Shown: positions 1 through 7,788 of the stretch, in pieces | How positions within the stretch are numbered: the stretch's first letter is position 1 | Layout: each line of letters starts with the position of its first letter | DNA from: Natrialbaceae archaeon Tc-Br11_E2g8 | GTDB lineage: Archaea; Halobacteriota; Halobacteria; Halobacteriales; Natrialbaceae | DNA: 48,804 nucleotides | Reading direction: 5' to 3' | NCBI GenBank assembly: GCA_001564115.1 | Contig: LKNG01000001.1 | Coordinates: 1 to 48,804 of the forward strand | Notes under the pieces: generated by a model | The model's database searches: none | What the model was told of the DNA's origin: nothing | What the model saw: only the letters and a program-made list of their open reading frames with translations | Made by a program: the position numbers and the translations under genes

Positions 1-1
1 G

Positions 2-1549
2 ATCACCGACCTCACGGCGACTCCCGACGCGAAACATCGGTGGGGTGGCTGGAGCCACGACGGCGAGCGGTTCGCGTTCGCCTCGAACCGTCGCGAGGAG
101 TCGGTCTTCGACGTTTATGTCCAGGACCGGAACGCCGTCGGCGACGAGGCTGAGCTCGTCTACGAGGGCGACGGCTGGCTCACCCTCGCGGGCTGGAGCC
201 CCGACGACTCCCGGCTGCTTCTCTCACAGGCGTACTCGAACTTCGATCAGGACCTCTACGAGCTCGAACTCGCCTCCGGCGAGTGTCGGCATCTCACCCC
301 CCACGAGGGCGACGTCCGGTTTCGGAGCGCCAGCTGGGCTCCCGACGGCGAGGGGATCTACCTCGTGACCGACGAGGGTTCGGACACCCTCTATCTCGCC
401 TATCTCGACCTCGAGGAGCTGGAGCTCGAGACGGTCGTCGACGGGGACGGCTGGAACGTCGACGGCCTCGCGCTCGACGACGGGACGGGCCGGTTCGTCT
501 ACTCCCGGAACGTCGAGGGCTACACCGAGCTCGCGGTCGGCGCGTTCGACGGCGACGATCCGACGTCGTTCGAACGGTTCCCCGACCCCGACCTCCCCGG
601 CGGCGTCTCGGGGGGTGTGAGCTTCGGCCCCGACGCCGACCGCTTTGCCTGCTCGACCACCGGGGATACGGTGAACACGAACGTCTTCGTCGTCGACGTC
701 GAGAGCGGCGAGAGCGAGCGGTGGACAGCGGCACCGACCGCGGGCATCCCCCCGGAGACGTTCCGGGAGTCGGAGCTGGTCGCTGTCGAGAGCTTCGACG
801 GGCTCGAGGTGCCGGGCTTTCTCTCGCTGCCGGAGGACGGGGGAGCTTCCGGGGAAGGCAACGTGGACGACTATCCCGTCATCGTCGACATCCACGGCGG
901 CCCCGAGAGCCAGCGTCGGCCGTCGTTCTCGAGTGTGAAACAGTACTTCCTCGGGCGCGGGTACGCCTACTTCGAGCCGAACGTCCGGGGCTCGTCGGGG
1001 TACGGCGCCGAGTACGCGAGCCTCGACGACGTCGAAAAGCGGATGGACTCGGTCGCGGACGTCGCGGCCTGCGTCAACTGGCTCCGCGACCGCGAGGGGA
1101 TCGATCCCGACCGGATCGCCTGTATGGGTGGCTCCTACGGCGGGTTCATGGTACTCGCCGCGATGACCGAGTATCCCGACCGCTGGGCTGCGGGCGTCGA
1201 CGTCGTCGGAATCGCGAACTTCGTCACCTTCCTCGAGAACACCGGCGACTGGCGCCGCGAGCTCCGGGAGGCCGAGTACGGCAGCCTCGAGGAAGACCGG
1301 GAGCTACTCGAATCGATATCGCCGATCGACGACGTCGATCGGATCGAGGCACCGCTTTTCGTCCTCCACGGCGCGAACGACCCGCGGGTGCCGGTCGGCG
1401 AGGCCGAACAGGTCGTCGAACGGGCCCGCGAGGCCGGCGTCCCCGTCCGGAAGCTGATCTTCGAGGACGAGGGCCACGGCTTCTCGAAACTCGAGAACCG
1501 GATCGAGGCCTACTCGGCGATCGCCGACTTCCTCGACGAACACGTCTGA
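2..1549 (+). CDS. S9 family peptidase (acylaminoacyl/dipeptidyl peptidase type), 5' truncated
   Basis: The frame is open from the window edge (515 residues seen), so the N-terminus lies outside. The first ~270 residues show WD40-like propeller strands (WSHDGERFAF, WSPDDSRLLL, WAPDGEGIYL), as in the S9 propeller that gates access to the active site. The C-terminal alpha/beta hydrolase has the nucleophile in GGSYGGFM (Ser at residue 378 of the visible part), Asp in HGANDPRVPV (460) and His in DEGHGF (492), so the triad is complete. It probably cleaves short or N-acylated peptides in the cytoplasm. The last codons form the first unit of a 29-bp tandem repeat that continues downstream. The next gene is convergent. 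Confidence 0.92.
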   Translation: MTDLTATPDAKHRWGGWSHDGERFAFASNRREESVFDVYVQDRNAVGDEAELVYEGDGWLTLAGWSPDDSRLLLSQAYSNFDQDLYELELASGECRHLTPHEGDVRFRSASWAPDGEGIYLVTDEGSDTLYLAYLDLEELELETVVDGDGWNVDGLALDDGTGRFVYSRNVEGYTELAVGAFDGDDPTSFERFPDPDLPGGVSGGVSFGPDADRFACSTTGDTVNTNVFVVDVESGESERWTAAPTAGIPPETFRESELVAVESFDGLEVPGFLSLPEDGGASGEGNVDDYPVIVDIHGGPESQRRPSFSSVKQYFLGRGYAYFEPNVRGSSGYGAEYASLDDVEKRMDSVADVAACVNWLRDREGIDPDRIACMGGSYGGFMVLAAMTEYPDRWAAGVDVVGIANFVTFLENTGDWRRELREAEYGSLEEDRELLESISPIDDVDRIEAPLFVLHGANDPRVPVGEAEQVVERAREAGVPVRKLIFEDEGHGFSKLENRIEAYSAIADFLDEHV

Positions 1550-1648
1550 CCGTCAGCGTTCGCGACGAGCACGTCCGATCGGACACGTTCGCGACGAACA
1601 GGGCTGACCGTCGACTCCCGTGACGAGTACGCAGATCGGACACGTCCG
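1534..1648. repeat. 29-bp degenerate tandem repeat, 4 units, anchored in the peptidase stop codon
   Basis: Units are 1534-1562, 1563-1591, 1592-1620 and 1621-1648. Each starts C/TGACGA and most contain a GAYCG core; units 1 and 2 match at about 22 of 29 positions. Unit 1 contains the last codons (D-E-H-V) and TGA stop of the peptidase gene; the rest is noncoding between two convergent genes. Confidence 0.8.
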
Positions 1649-1670
1649 TGAGGGGTCCGTCCGACCGTGC

Positions 1671-3017
1671 TCAGGCCTCGTACTCGACGCTGTCTACGAC
1701 CTCCGTCCCGGACGCCACGAACTCGTGGACGTCGTAGCTCGCCACGGAAAGGTCCCCGTCCGCGTCGAACTCGACGGGGCCCGAAGCGCCCCGGTACTCG
1801 ACGTCCTCGCCCGCGGCCGCCAGCTCCGCGCCCTCGACGAGCGACGACGGGTCGACGGTCTCCCCGCCGGGCTCGGTGACCTCCCGGATCCGTCCGGCGA
1901 CCGCCGACCCGTCGTCCTCGCCAGCGCGGGCGTTCGCGAGCACTTGGACGGCGCTGGCGTCGTACGCCCGCGCGTGCCAGACGTCGAGGTCTTCGCGGTC
2001 GGTGCCGTACTCCGTCGCGTGTAGCTCCGCGAACGAATCGAAGCCCGAACCCGTCGCCGGGGCGACGCCGACGAGGGAGTCGACGGAGCGGCCGAACTCC
2101 TCCGGGAGCTCCCCGACCAGCCACTCCGGAACGATCGTCGGCAGCTCCCCGAGGCTCTCGTAGATGGTGGTCAGAAACTCGACGGCCTCCGGTGGAGGGA
2201 ACACCGCCGCGAGCAGGACGTCCGGCTCGTTTTCGTGTACTATCTCTAATATCTCCGGAGACGGGCGTCCGCCTTCGACCGCCGTCTCGGTCAGAACCTC
2301 CCCGCCTAGCGTTTCGAGCCGTCGCCGGAACCCCGAGGCGAGTTCCCGGAGAGAGTCGCCGGTGGGATGTAAGATCGACGCCGTCTCCCAGCCGCGTTCG
2401 TCCGCGAGGTCGGCCATCACGGTTCCCTGAGGCCCGAGACCCGGATCGGTGCGCAACGCGTACTCGCCGCCGAGATCGGTCAGCTCGGCGGTCGCTCCCG
2501 CCGTCGAAAGGAACGGAACCGACTCCGAGACCGCGACGCTCTCGGCGACGGCGACCGCGACGTCGGGTTCGACGACGCCGGTGAGCGAGGGGACACCGTC
2601 GGCGACGAGTTCCTCGGCGATGCCGGCGGCCCGTTCCGGCGATCCCCCCGTGTCAGCTCGCGTCGTCTCGACCGAAAGCGGCGTCCCGGCGGCGTCGAAC
2701 TGGACCGTCGGGAGCGCCGCGGCGTCGGCGATCGGGGAGAAAAACTCGGCGGTCGGCCCGCTCTCGGGCCACAGGATTCCGTACCGAATCGACCGGTCGT
2801 CGACGTCCTCGGGTTCCTCGCCATCAGTGTCGCCGTCGGCCGACCCGTTATCACCGTTCTCGCCATCGCCGGCCTCGGCGCCCGCCAACCCGCCGTCCCC
2901 GCCTTCGTCGCCGAGATCCTCCTCTAAGATCGTCCGCATGCAGCCGGCGAGGCCGACGACGCCGGCGGAGCCACACGCGACCAGCCAGCTCCGGCGCGAC
3001 GTTCCGTCTTCGTTCAT
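1671..3017 (-). CDS. ABC-type substrate-binding lipoprotein (branched-chain amino acid/amide type, Peripla_BP_6 fold)
   Basis: 448 residues. The start is ATG at 3017 rather than GTG at 3038, because a TATA-like box lies 29 nt upstream. The N-terminus has a twin-arginine motif (SRRSW), a hydrophobic core and the lipobox LAGC, so it is an exported lipid-anchored protein. A strongly acidic linker (about residues 30-65) leads to a two-lobed periplasmic binding domain beginning IRYGILWPESGPTAEF, with the LSVETTRADTGGSPERA stretch typical of type-1 binding proteins for amino acids or urea/amides. No permease or ATPase genes are adjacent, so the ligand is unknown. The signal and early linker closely match those of the next lipoprotein upstream (3102-4934). 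Confidence 0.85.
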   Translation of the reverse strand: MNEDGTSRRSWLVACGSAGVVGLAGCMRTILEEDLGDEGGDGGLAGAEAGDGENGDNGSADGDTDGEEPEDVDDRSIRYGILWPESGPTAEFFSPIADAAALPTVQFDAAGTPLSVETTRADTGGSPERAAGIAEELVADGVPSLTGVVEPDVAVAVAESVAVSESVPFLSTAGATAELTDLGGEYALRTDPGLGPQGTVMADLADERGWETASILHPTGDSLRELASGFRRRLETLGGEVLTETAVEGGRPSPEILEIVHENEPDVLLAAVFPPPEAVEFLTTIYESLGELPTIVPEWLVGELPEEFGRSVDSLVGVAPATGSGFDSFAELHATEYGTDREDLDVWHARAYDASAVQVLANARAGEDDGSAVAGRIREVTEPGGETVDPSSLVEGAELAAAGEDVEYRGASGPVEFDADGDLSVASYDVHEFVASGTEVVDSVEYEA

Positions 3018-3041
3018 CGTACGCGAACGTTCGATCACGTT

Positions 3042-3050
3042 CGAATAACG
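3042..3050 (-). promoter_or_regulatory. TATA-like box of the substrate-binding protein gene
   Basis: On the minus strand the sequence reads CGTTATTCG, centred about 29 nt from the ATG at 3017. The spacing fits a leaderless transcript and suggests this gene has its own promoter despite following the propeller gene by only 84 nt. Confidence 0.4.
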
Positions 3051-3101
3051 CTTCTGGCTCGTGGTCGGTTCCGGTGGCTCCCCTTGCCGGTCGCCGATCG
3101 A

Positions 3102-4934
3102 TCACGCCCGGTCGGGAACCAGCGCGTACAGTTCGTCCCCGGCGCCGGCGTACACCGCATCGACGGTGGCGACCGGACCGGCGCGTGCCGAACCGCCCGC
3201 GTCGAACGTCCACAGCTGTTCGCCCGTCTCGGCGTCGAGCCCGTGGACGGCACCGTCCCACGGGCTGACGTAGACGGTGTCCTCGACCACCGCGGGTTTG
3301 CCGGTGATCCAGTCGGTTTCCTCGGGGGGGCTTACCTCGAACGTCCACTCGGGAGTGCCGGTGTCGGCGTCGACGGCGTGGAGCCTGTTGTCCCGCGTTC
3401 CGACGTAGACCGTTCCGTCGGCGACCGACGGGCTACAGGTCATCCAGCCGTCGGTCTCGTACGTCCAGGCCGTCTCGCCGGTGTCGGCGTCGACGGCGTA
3501 CAACACGCCGCCGCCGTCGTCCGTCGTGCCGGCGTAGACGGTGCCGTCGACGACCGCCGGGGAGCTCCGTGCCGTGCCGACGTTTACGTTCCAGACGAGC
3601 TCGCCCGTCTCCGGCTCCAGCCGGGAGATCCCCGAGCCGGCGACGAACACGCCATCGTCGGTGACGGCGGGAACCGTCCGATCGAGGCCACCGGTCGAAC
3701 CCCCGTCGTCTCCCTCGTAGCTCCAGCGGATCTCGCCCGTCGCCGCATCTAGTGCGTACGGTCCCTCGCTCCACGTCCCGGTGTAGAGCGTGTCGCCGTC
3801 GGGCGAGGGCATCGGCGAGGTACTGAACCGGTCGTCGAACTCCGCGTTCTCCCAGCGTTGCTCGCCCGTCTCGGCGTCGAGCGCGGTCACCAGCCCGGCC
3901 GAATCGTGCTCGTCGTCGTCGTGCATCCAGTGGCCGTACGCGACGTAGACGACGCCGTCGAGCACCGTCGGACTGCCGCTGACGTGCTTTTCCTCCCGCT
4001 CGAACCCCGCGTCGAACGACCACTCGAGTGTCCCCGTGGCGCCGTCGAGGGCGTAGAGCCGTTCGCTGTCCGTCGAGAAGTAGACCGTCCCCTCGACGAT
4101 TGCGGGACGCGAGGTGATGTGCTCGCCGACGTCGAACGTCCAGGCCAGCGTGGGCTCCTCGCGGATCCGAATCGCCGACGTGTACTCGCCGGTGTTCCGG
4201 CGGTCGGCGCCGAAAAACCGCACCTCGCCGCCGCCGACGTCGGTGACGTCGTCGGTGAACGCGAGCGTGGTCGTCCTGGAGACTGCCGGCTCGGTTTCGG
4301 GCTCCGGGCCCACCGCGACCGTCAACTCGCCGTCATCGACATCATCGACCGTCAGCTCACCGTTCTCGCTCCCCTCGACCGTCTCGAGTGTCATCGAGAA
4401 CTCCCCGTCTCCGGAGGCTCTCGCCGTGGAGGGCTCCTCCCCTTCCACGGCCAGCGAGGCGTGGACGCTCTCCTGGTTCGTTTCGCCGGCGACGGTCACC
4501 GACTCGGTACGCTCTAGGGTGACGCTTTCGACGAACTCGCCGTCGCGAGCCTCCATCGAAACCGACCGGTCCTCGACCGTGACGTCGGAGAGCCGGTCGC
4601 CTCCGTCTTCCGATTCGTCTTCTTCCTCCGATTCGTCCTCGTCTCCCCCGTCATCCTCGGGTTCGTCGTTCTCGACTCCGTCCTCGTCGTCATCTTCCCC
4701 GGCCGCCGATTCGCCTTCTTCCTCCGATTCGTCTTCCTCGTTTCCATCCTGATCCTCTCTACCTTCCGACTCCTCGTCTCCTGACTCGGACTCACCGCCG
4801 TCGACGGCCTCCTCCTCGTCCTCGAGGTCACCCTCCAGAACCGTCCGCATGCAGCCGGCCAGGCCGACGACGCCGGCGACGCCGGTTCCCCGGAGCCAGG
4901 ACCGACGCGAGAACCGCCGTGGGCCCGGAGTCAT
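3102..4934 (-). CDS. PQQ-like beta-propeller lipoprotein
   Basis: 610 residues. A Tat motif (SRRSWLRG) and lipobox LAGC give an exported lipid-anchored protein. Residues ~30-115 are an almost uninterrupted Asp/Glu/Ser linker. A beta-sandwich-like stretch follows (~115-235), then a propeller of about seven PQQ-type blades, each with a motif such as YALDGATGTLEWSF, TALDAETGEQRW or AVDADTGETAWTYE. Such proteins are usually outer-surface scaffolds rather than enzymes; no catalytic dehydrogenase residues are obvious. Its ATG directly follows the TAG stop of the PH-domain gene (4935), so the two are co-transcribed. The signal region is near-identical to that of the downstream binding protein. Confidence 0.88.
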   Translation of the reverse strand: MTPGPRRFSRRSWLRGTGVAGVVGLAGCMRTVLEGDLEDEEEAVDGGESESGDEESEGREDQDGNEEDESEEEGESAAGEDDDEDGVENDEPEDDGGDEDESEEEDESEDGGDRLSDVTVEDRSVSMEARDGEFVESVTLERTESVTVAGETNQESVHASLAVEGEEPSTARASGDGEFSMTLETVEGSENGELTVDDVDDGELTVAVGPEPETEPAVSRTTTLAFTDDVTDVGGGEVRFFGADRRNTGEYTSAIRIREEPTLAWTFDVGEHITSRPAIVEGTVYFSTDSERLYALDGATGTLEWSFDAGFEREEKHVSGSPTVLDGVVYVAYGHWMHDDDEHDSAGLVTALDAETGEQRWENAEFDDRFSTSPMPSPDGDTLYTGTWSEGPYALDAATGEIRWSYEGDDGGSTGGLDRTVPAVTDDGVFVAGSGISRLEPETGELVWNVNVGTARSSPAVVDGTVYAGTTDDGGGVLYAVDADTGETAWTYETDGWMTCSPSVADGTVYVGTRDNRLHAVDADTGTPEWTFEVSPPEETDWITGKPAVVEDTVYVSPWDGAVHGLDAETGEQLWTFDAGGSARAGPVATVDAVYAGAGDELYALVPDRA

Positions 4935-5555
4935 CTACGTTTCATCGATGCCCTCGCGAATTCGCTCGCCGACGGATTCGGGCTTCGGGACGTGTTCGAA
5001 CTCGACGAACCCGAGGCTGTGGTTCGTCCCACCGCTGAGCGTCGAGACGGTGCCGATCCCGAGGGCGGACTGGAGACGGTCCTGTTCGACGTCGAAGCCA
5101 CGGACGCGGTCGAACGGGAGCTGTCGGGTCCGGGACTTATACAGGAGGTGAAACTCCGAACGGATCGTCGAGTCGTCGATCACGTACCGTGTCCGGAGGA
5201 GCACGTACGTCCGGGCCAGCAGCCGGACGACGACGAGTGCCGTGACGAGGACGACGACCCAGACGGCGACCGCTGCCAGTTGCGGGTCGCCGAGTAGCTC
5301 CGGGACGGCGTTCAACAGCGCGGCGAGCCCCCCGCCGAGGACGACCGCGATTCCGATCCAGATCAGGACGGGTTTGATCGTCGGCCGGGTCCGGTACGCC
5401 TCCTCGGCTCCGGAATCCGCGGTCGCGGCCTCCCCGTCGTACTCGAGGATCTCGTCTTCGGTGGGATCGGTCGATACCTCTCGCGTCGGCTCGTCGGTGG
5501 GATCGGTCGATACCTCTCGCGTCGGCTCGTCGGATGCGTCGTCGAGTTCTGTCAT
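4935..5555 (-). CDS. Bacterial-PH-domain membrane protein (YdbS/YdbT-like)
   Basis: 206 residues. The start is ATG at 5555, overlapping the upstream stop by 4 nt (ATGA). An acidic N-terminal tail contains a perfect 12-residue duplication (DEPTREVSTDPT twice). Two transmembrane helices follow (LIWIGIAVVLGGGLAALL and AVAVWVVVLVTALVVVRLL), then a PH-like domain with YVIDDSTIRSEFHLLYK, TRQLPFDRVRGFDVEQ and LGIGTVSTLSGG, the typical bPH2 layout. The role is unknown; in bacteria such proteins sit at the membrane. It is the middle gene of a three-gene unit with the YIP1-like protein and the propeller lipoprotein. Confidence 0.8.
   Translation of the reverse strand: MTELDDASDEPTREVSTDPTDEPTREVSTDPTEDEILEYDGEAATADSGAEEAYRTRPTIKPVLIWIGIAVVLGGGLAALLNAVPELLGDPQLAAVAVWVVVLVTALVVVRLLARTYVLLRTRYVIDDSTIRSEFHLLYKSRTRQLPFDRVRGFDVEQDRLQSALGIGTVSTLSGGTNHSLGFVEFEHVPKPESVGERIREGIDET
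5461..5532. repeat. Perfect 36-bp tandem duplication inside the PH-domain gene
   Basis: 5461-5496 and 5497-5532 are identical. The duplication adds exactly 12 residues to the acidic N-terminal tail, so the frame is kept. Perfect identity suggests a recent slippage event. Confidence 0.95.
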
Positions 5556-6364
5556 GCGATGATCAACTCCCCTTCGATCAGTGCGAGCGCGAACACGAAC
5601 CCGAGCGCGTAGAACACCGGGGTGCTCGCGACGAACGCGATCGTGATGAGACTCGAGAAGCGGCCCGATCGGTGGTTGATGCGGGCGCCGAGATACAGCG
5701 AGTACAGGTAGTAGATCCCCGAGACGAACAGCCCGGCGATGACCAGCCTCCCGGTCGTCTCCATCCGCGCGGTGTCGACGTCGGCTAGCCGGGGTGCCGG
5801 GATCTCGTAGCTCACGCCGGCGGCGTCCATGATCAGGTAGACGAACTCGACCTGGAGCGCGATGAGCCACTCGTCGGCGACGACGATCCGGTCGGCGATC
5901 GAGAGATACCACGCGAGGCTGAAGATGACCGCGAGGTAGATGCCGGTGCTGTAGGCGATGGTCCGCATCGACTGCAACACGCCCCGGGAGCTGCGGGTCA
6001 GGACGACGGCGACGTGGAACGCCCCGAAGGTGAGCACCGAGGCGACGAACAGGTAGATACAGTTCTCCGCGAGCGAGATGGTGTACAGCCACGTCGTCGC
6101 GGGATCGGTGCCGAGTATCGTGGCGAGTTCGACGATCGCCGGCGGGACGGTTTCGGGGGCGTCGTCTGCGCCGAAACCTGCGTAGGTCAACGGCGCGGCG
6201 TACAGAAAGAGGCTGACCAGGTAAAACCACGTCAGAACGAACCCGCTCTTGGCGCGTCGGTACAGCGATCCGACCTCCCGGCCGCCGCGGGCGCCGACGA
6301 GCGACGACGGCCGAAACACCGCGTCGAACCCGAGTCGGACGAGACCGAGCAGCGACGTCGCCAT
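5552..6364 (-). CDS. YIP1-like multi-spanning membrane protein
   Basis: 270 residues with about six hydrophobic helices (for example VLTWFYLVSLFLYAAPLTYA, YTISLAENCIYLFVASVLTF, RLVIAGLFVSGIYYLYSLYL). The layout, with an amphipathic RPSSLVGA-type N-terminus followed by loosely conserved helices, resembles haloarchaeal YIP1-domain proteins, but no catalytic motif is visible. It is first in the unit with the PH-domain and propeller genes and overlaps the next gene by 4 nt. The function is not known; membrane organisation or transport is only a guess from the neighbours. Confidence 0.65.
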   Translation of the reverse strand: MATSLLGLVRLGFDAVFRPSSLVGARGGREVGSLYRRAKSGFVLTWFYLVSLFLYAAPLTYAGFGADDAPETVPPAIVELATILGTDPATTWLYTISLAENCIYLFVASVLTFGAFHVAVVLTRSSRGVLQSMRTIAYSTGIYLAVIFSLAWYLSIADRIVVADEWLIALQVEFVYLIMDAAGVSYEIPAPRLADVDTARMETTGRLVIAGLFVSGIYYLYSLYLGARINHRSGRFSSLITIAFVASTPVFYALGFVFALALIEGELIIA

Positions 6365-6599
6365 TCGGGCGAGCCTTATCAGCTCTCCTATTACAATTTT
6401 TTGGCCTCGGTCGGTCGGATACGGCGGTTTTTGCCGAAATGTCGAAACGTCAGCGAGGACCGGTGGTCGAGGTGTTTGTGACCGATCCGAACCGGCTACC
6501 GGTGCCCCCGGCCGGCGTGGGGAGAACCCGTCGGAACGGGCCGGGACTTCCGGTCGTCCGAACCGGACGGCGGTTCGTCACAGCGGCACAGCGCGGAAG

Positions 6600-6619
6600 C
6601 CCACCGCTGCAGCGGTGGG
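6600..6619. mobile_element. Terminal hairpin resembling an IS200/IS605 (IS1341, TnpB-type) right end; possible PATE remnant
   Basis: A perfect 20-bp palindrome (arms CCCACCGCTG/CAGCGGTGGG) is preceded by GAAG and followed by TAGCCGAC. This context resembles the right-end hairpins of haloarchaeal TnpB-only elements and their derived palindrome-associated elements. No tnpA or tnpB frame is present; the 272-bp gap (6365-6636) could hold only a short derivative. It lies 17 bp past the end of the His-rich lipoprotein gene, so a transcription terminator is the main alternative. Confidence 0.45.
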
Positions 6620-6636
6620 TAGCCGACGGGACGGCG

Positions 6637-7641
6637 TCAGTAGCCGTCGTCCTCGACGTCGACCGCGATCGGCTCGGTCTCGAAGTCGGCGTGGTCGTCG
6701 TGCCACAGCTGGAAGACGACCTCGGTGGTGCCTTCCTCCTCGCCGATGACGTGGACGTGGTCGCCGTGGTAGTCGAACTCGACGATGTCGTCGGCGTCAT
6801 CCGCGAGCCGGACCCGGAGCTCGAACTCGTGGTCGAGGTCGGCGAGGTTACCCTCGTCGTCCTCGAACTCGGCGCCCAGGGAGACGTGCTCGCCCACGGG
6901 AACGGTCGGCAACTCGCCGTCCCAGTGGTCGTCGTGGTAGTGGGCGACCTCCTCGTGGGGGTCGGGAGCGCGATCGAAGATGCGGACGTCCGCCACGTGG
7001 TGGGCGTCGAACTCGTGTTCGTGTTCGTGTTCGTGGTCGTCCTCCTCGACGACCTGGGCGTCGATCGGCGGGCTCTGGTAGTCGGCGTGGTCGTCGTGCC
7101 AGATCAGGAAGACGACCTCGGTGATCCCCTCGCTCTCGCCGTTGATGTGGACGTGATCGCCGTGGTAGTCGCCCTCGTCGATGCCGACGATCCCCTCGGG
7201 GGCGTCGTGGGCCTCCGCGACCCGGAGCTCGTACTCGTCGCCGAGCTCGAGGCTGTCGCCGTCCTCGGGTTCGATCTCCGCACCGAGCGAGACGTTGTCC
7301 CCGACTTCGATGTGTGGCAGACTCCCGTGCCAGTGGTCGCCGTGGACGTACGCGACCTCCTCGTGGGGGTCGTGAGCCCGGTCGAGGACGACGAAGCCCT
7401 CGTCGGCCACGCCGAGCTCGTCGAACGCCTCCTCGGCGACCTCCTCGTCGTGGTCGTGGTCGTGGTCGTCCTCGTCGTGGTCGTCCTCGTCGTGGTCGTC
7501 CTCGTCCTCGTCGTCTTCGTCGTCACCGGGGTCTTCCTCCTCGGCGTCGTCGCCGAGACAGCCGGCGAGCCCGAGGGCGGCCAGCGAGCCCGAGGCGACG
7601 AGCAGTCGACGGCGTGTCTCCGCGTCTGGATCGACAGTCAT
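6637..7641 (-). CDS. Two-domain His/Asp-rich lipoprotein, probable extracellular metal binder
   Basis: 334 residues. The N-terminus has twin arginines (ETRRRLLVASG) and lipobox LAGC, then a run of Asp/Glu/His including repeated DEDDH and DHDHDH. Two homologous domains follow: about 82-199 and 216-330. Each contains DPHEEVAxxHxDHWxGxLP, a VSLGAE strand, EL(R)VR/A, YHGDHVHxxGExEGxTEVVF and an LIWHDDHAD-like motif, so each carries a cluster of conserved histidines. A second HEHEHEHEF string links them. The composition suggests capture of Zn, Cu or Ni at the cell surface. No transporter gene is adjacent. An AT-rich palindrome overlaps its promoter. I do not recognise a named family. Confidence 0.75.
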   Translation of the reverse strand: MTVDPDAETRRRLLVASGSLAALGLAGCLGDDAEEEDPGDDEDDEDEDDHDEDDHDEDDHDHDHDEEVAEEAFDELGVADEGFVVLDRAHDPHEEVAYVHGDHWHGSLPHIEVGDNVSLGAEIEPEDGDSLELGDEYELRVAEAHDAPEGIVGIDEGDYHGDHVHINGESEGITEVVFLIWHDDHADYQSPPIDAQVVEEDDHEHEHEHEFDAHHVADVRIFDRAPDPHEEVAHYHDDHWDGELPTVPVGEHVSLGAEFEDDEGNLADLDHEFELRVRLADDADDIVEFDYHGDHVHVIGEEEGTTEVVFQLWHDDHADFETEPIAVDVEDDGY

Positions 7642-7664
7642 TGTTCGGGCTAGCCGAGGGCCGT

Positions 7665-7694
7665 CTTACTAATGAATCTGACGATATTATTAAG
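7665..7694. promoter_or_regulatory. AT-rich inverted repeat (operator candidate) over the His-rich lipoprotein promoter
   Basis: CTTACTAAT at 7665-7673 pairs with ATTATTAAG at 7686-7694 (8 of 9 positions, 12-bp gap). It sits 24-53 nt upstream of the ATG at 7641 and overlaps TATA-like sequence on the minus strand. Dyads of this size are typical sites for dimeric metalloregulators such as DtxR/SirR-type proteins; which regulator binds is inference. Confidence 0.55.
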
Positions 7695-7788
7695 AAGAGG
7701 TATCTCGGTTCGGTGGGATGTGATCCGGCGGGCGACTCCGGGGGCTGACTCGCCGGAGCCGGGGTCGTCGCGGTCGACGACGGCCGAC

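Noticed and set aside
4935-6230. A 431-residue reverse-strand protein
   Set aside because: The N-terminal half is an out-of-frame, Arg-rich shadow of the YIP1-like gene; the real PH-domain gene starts at 5555.
6439-7653. Forward-strand protein of about 400 residues rich in Val/Leu
   Set aside because: It is the antisense of the His/Asp-rich lipoprotein gene, whose lipobox and duplicated motifs are unmistakable.
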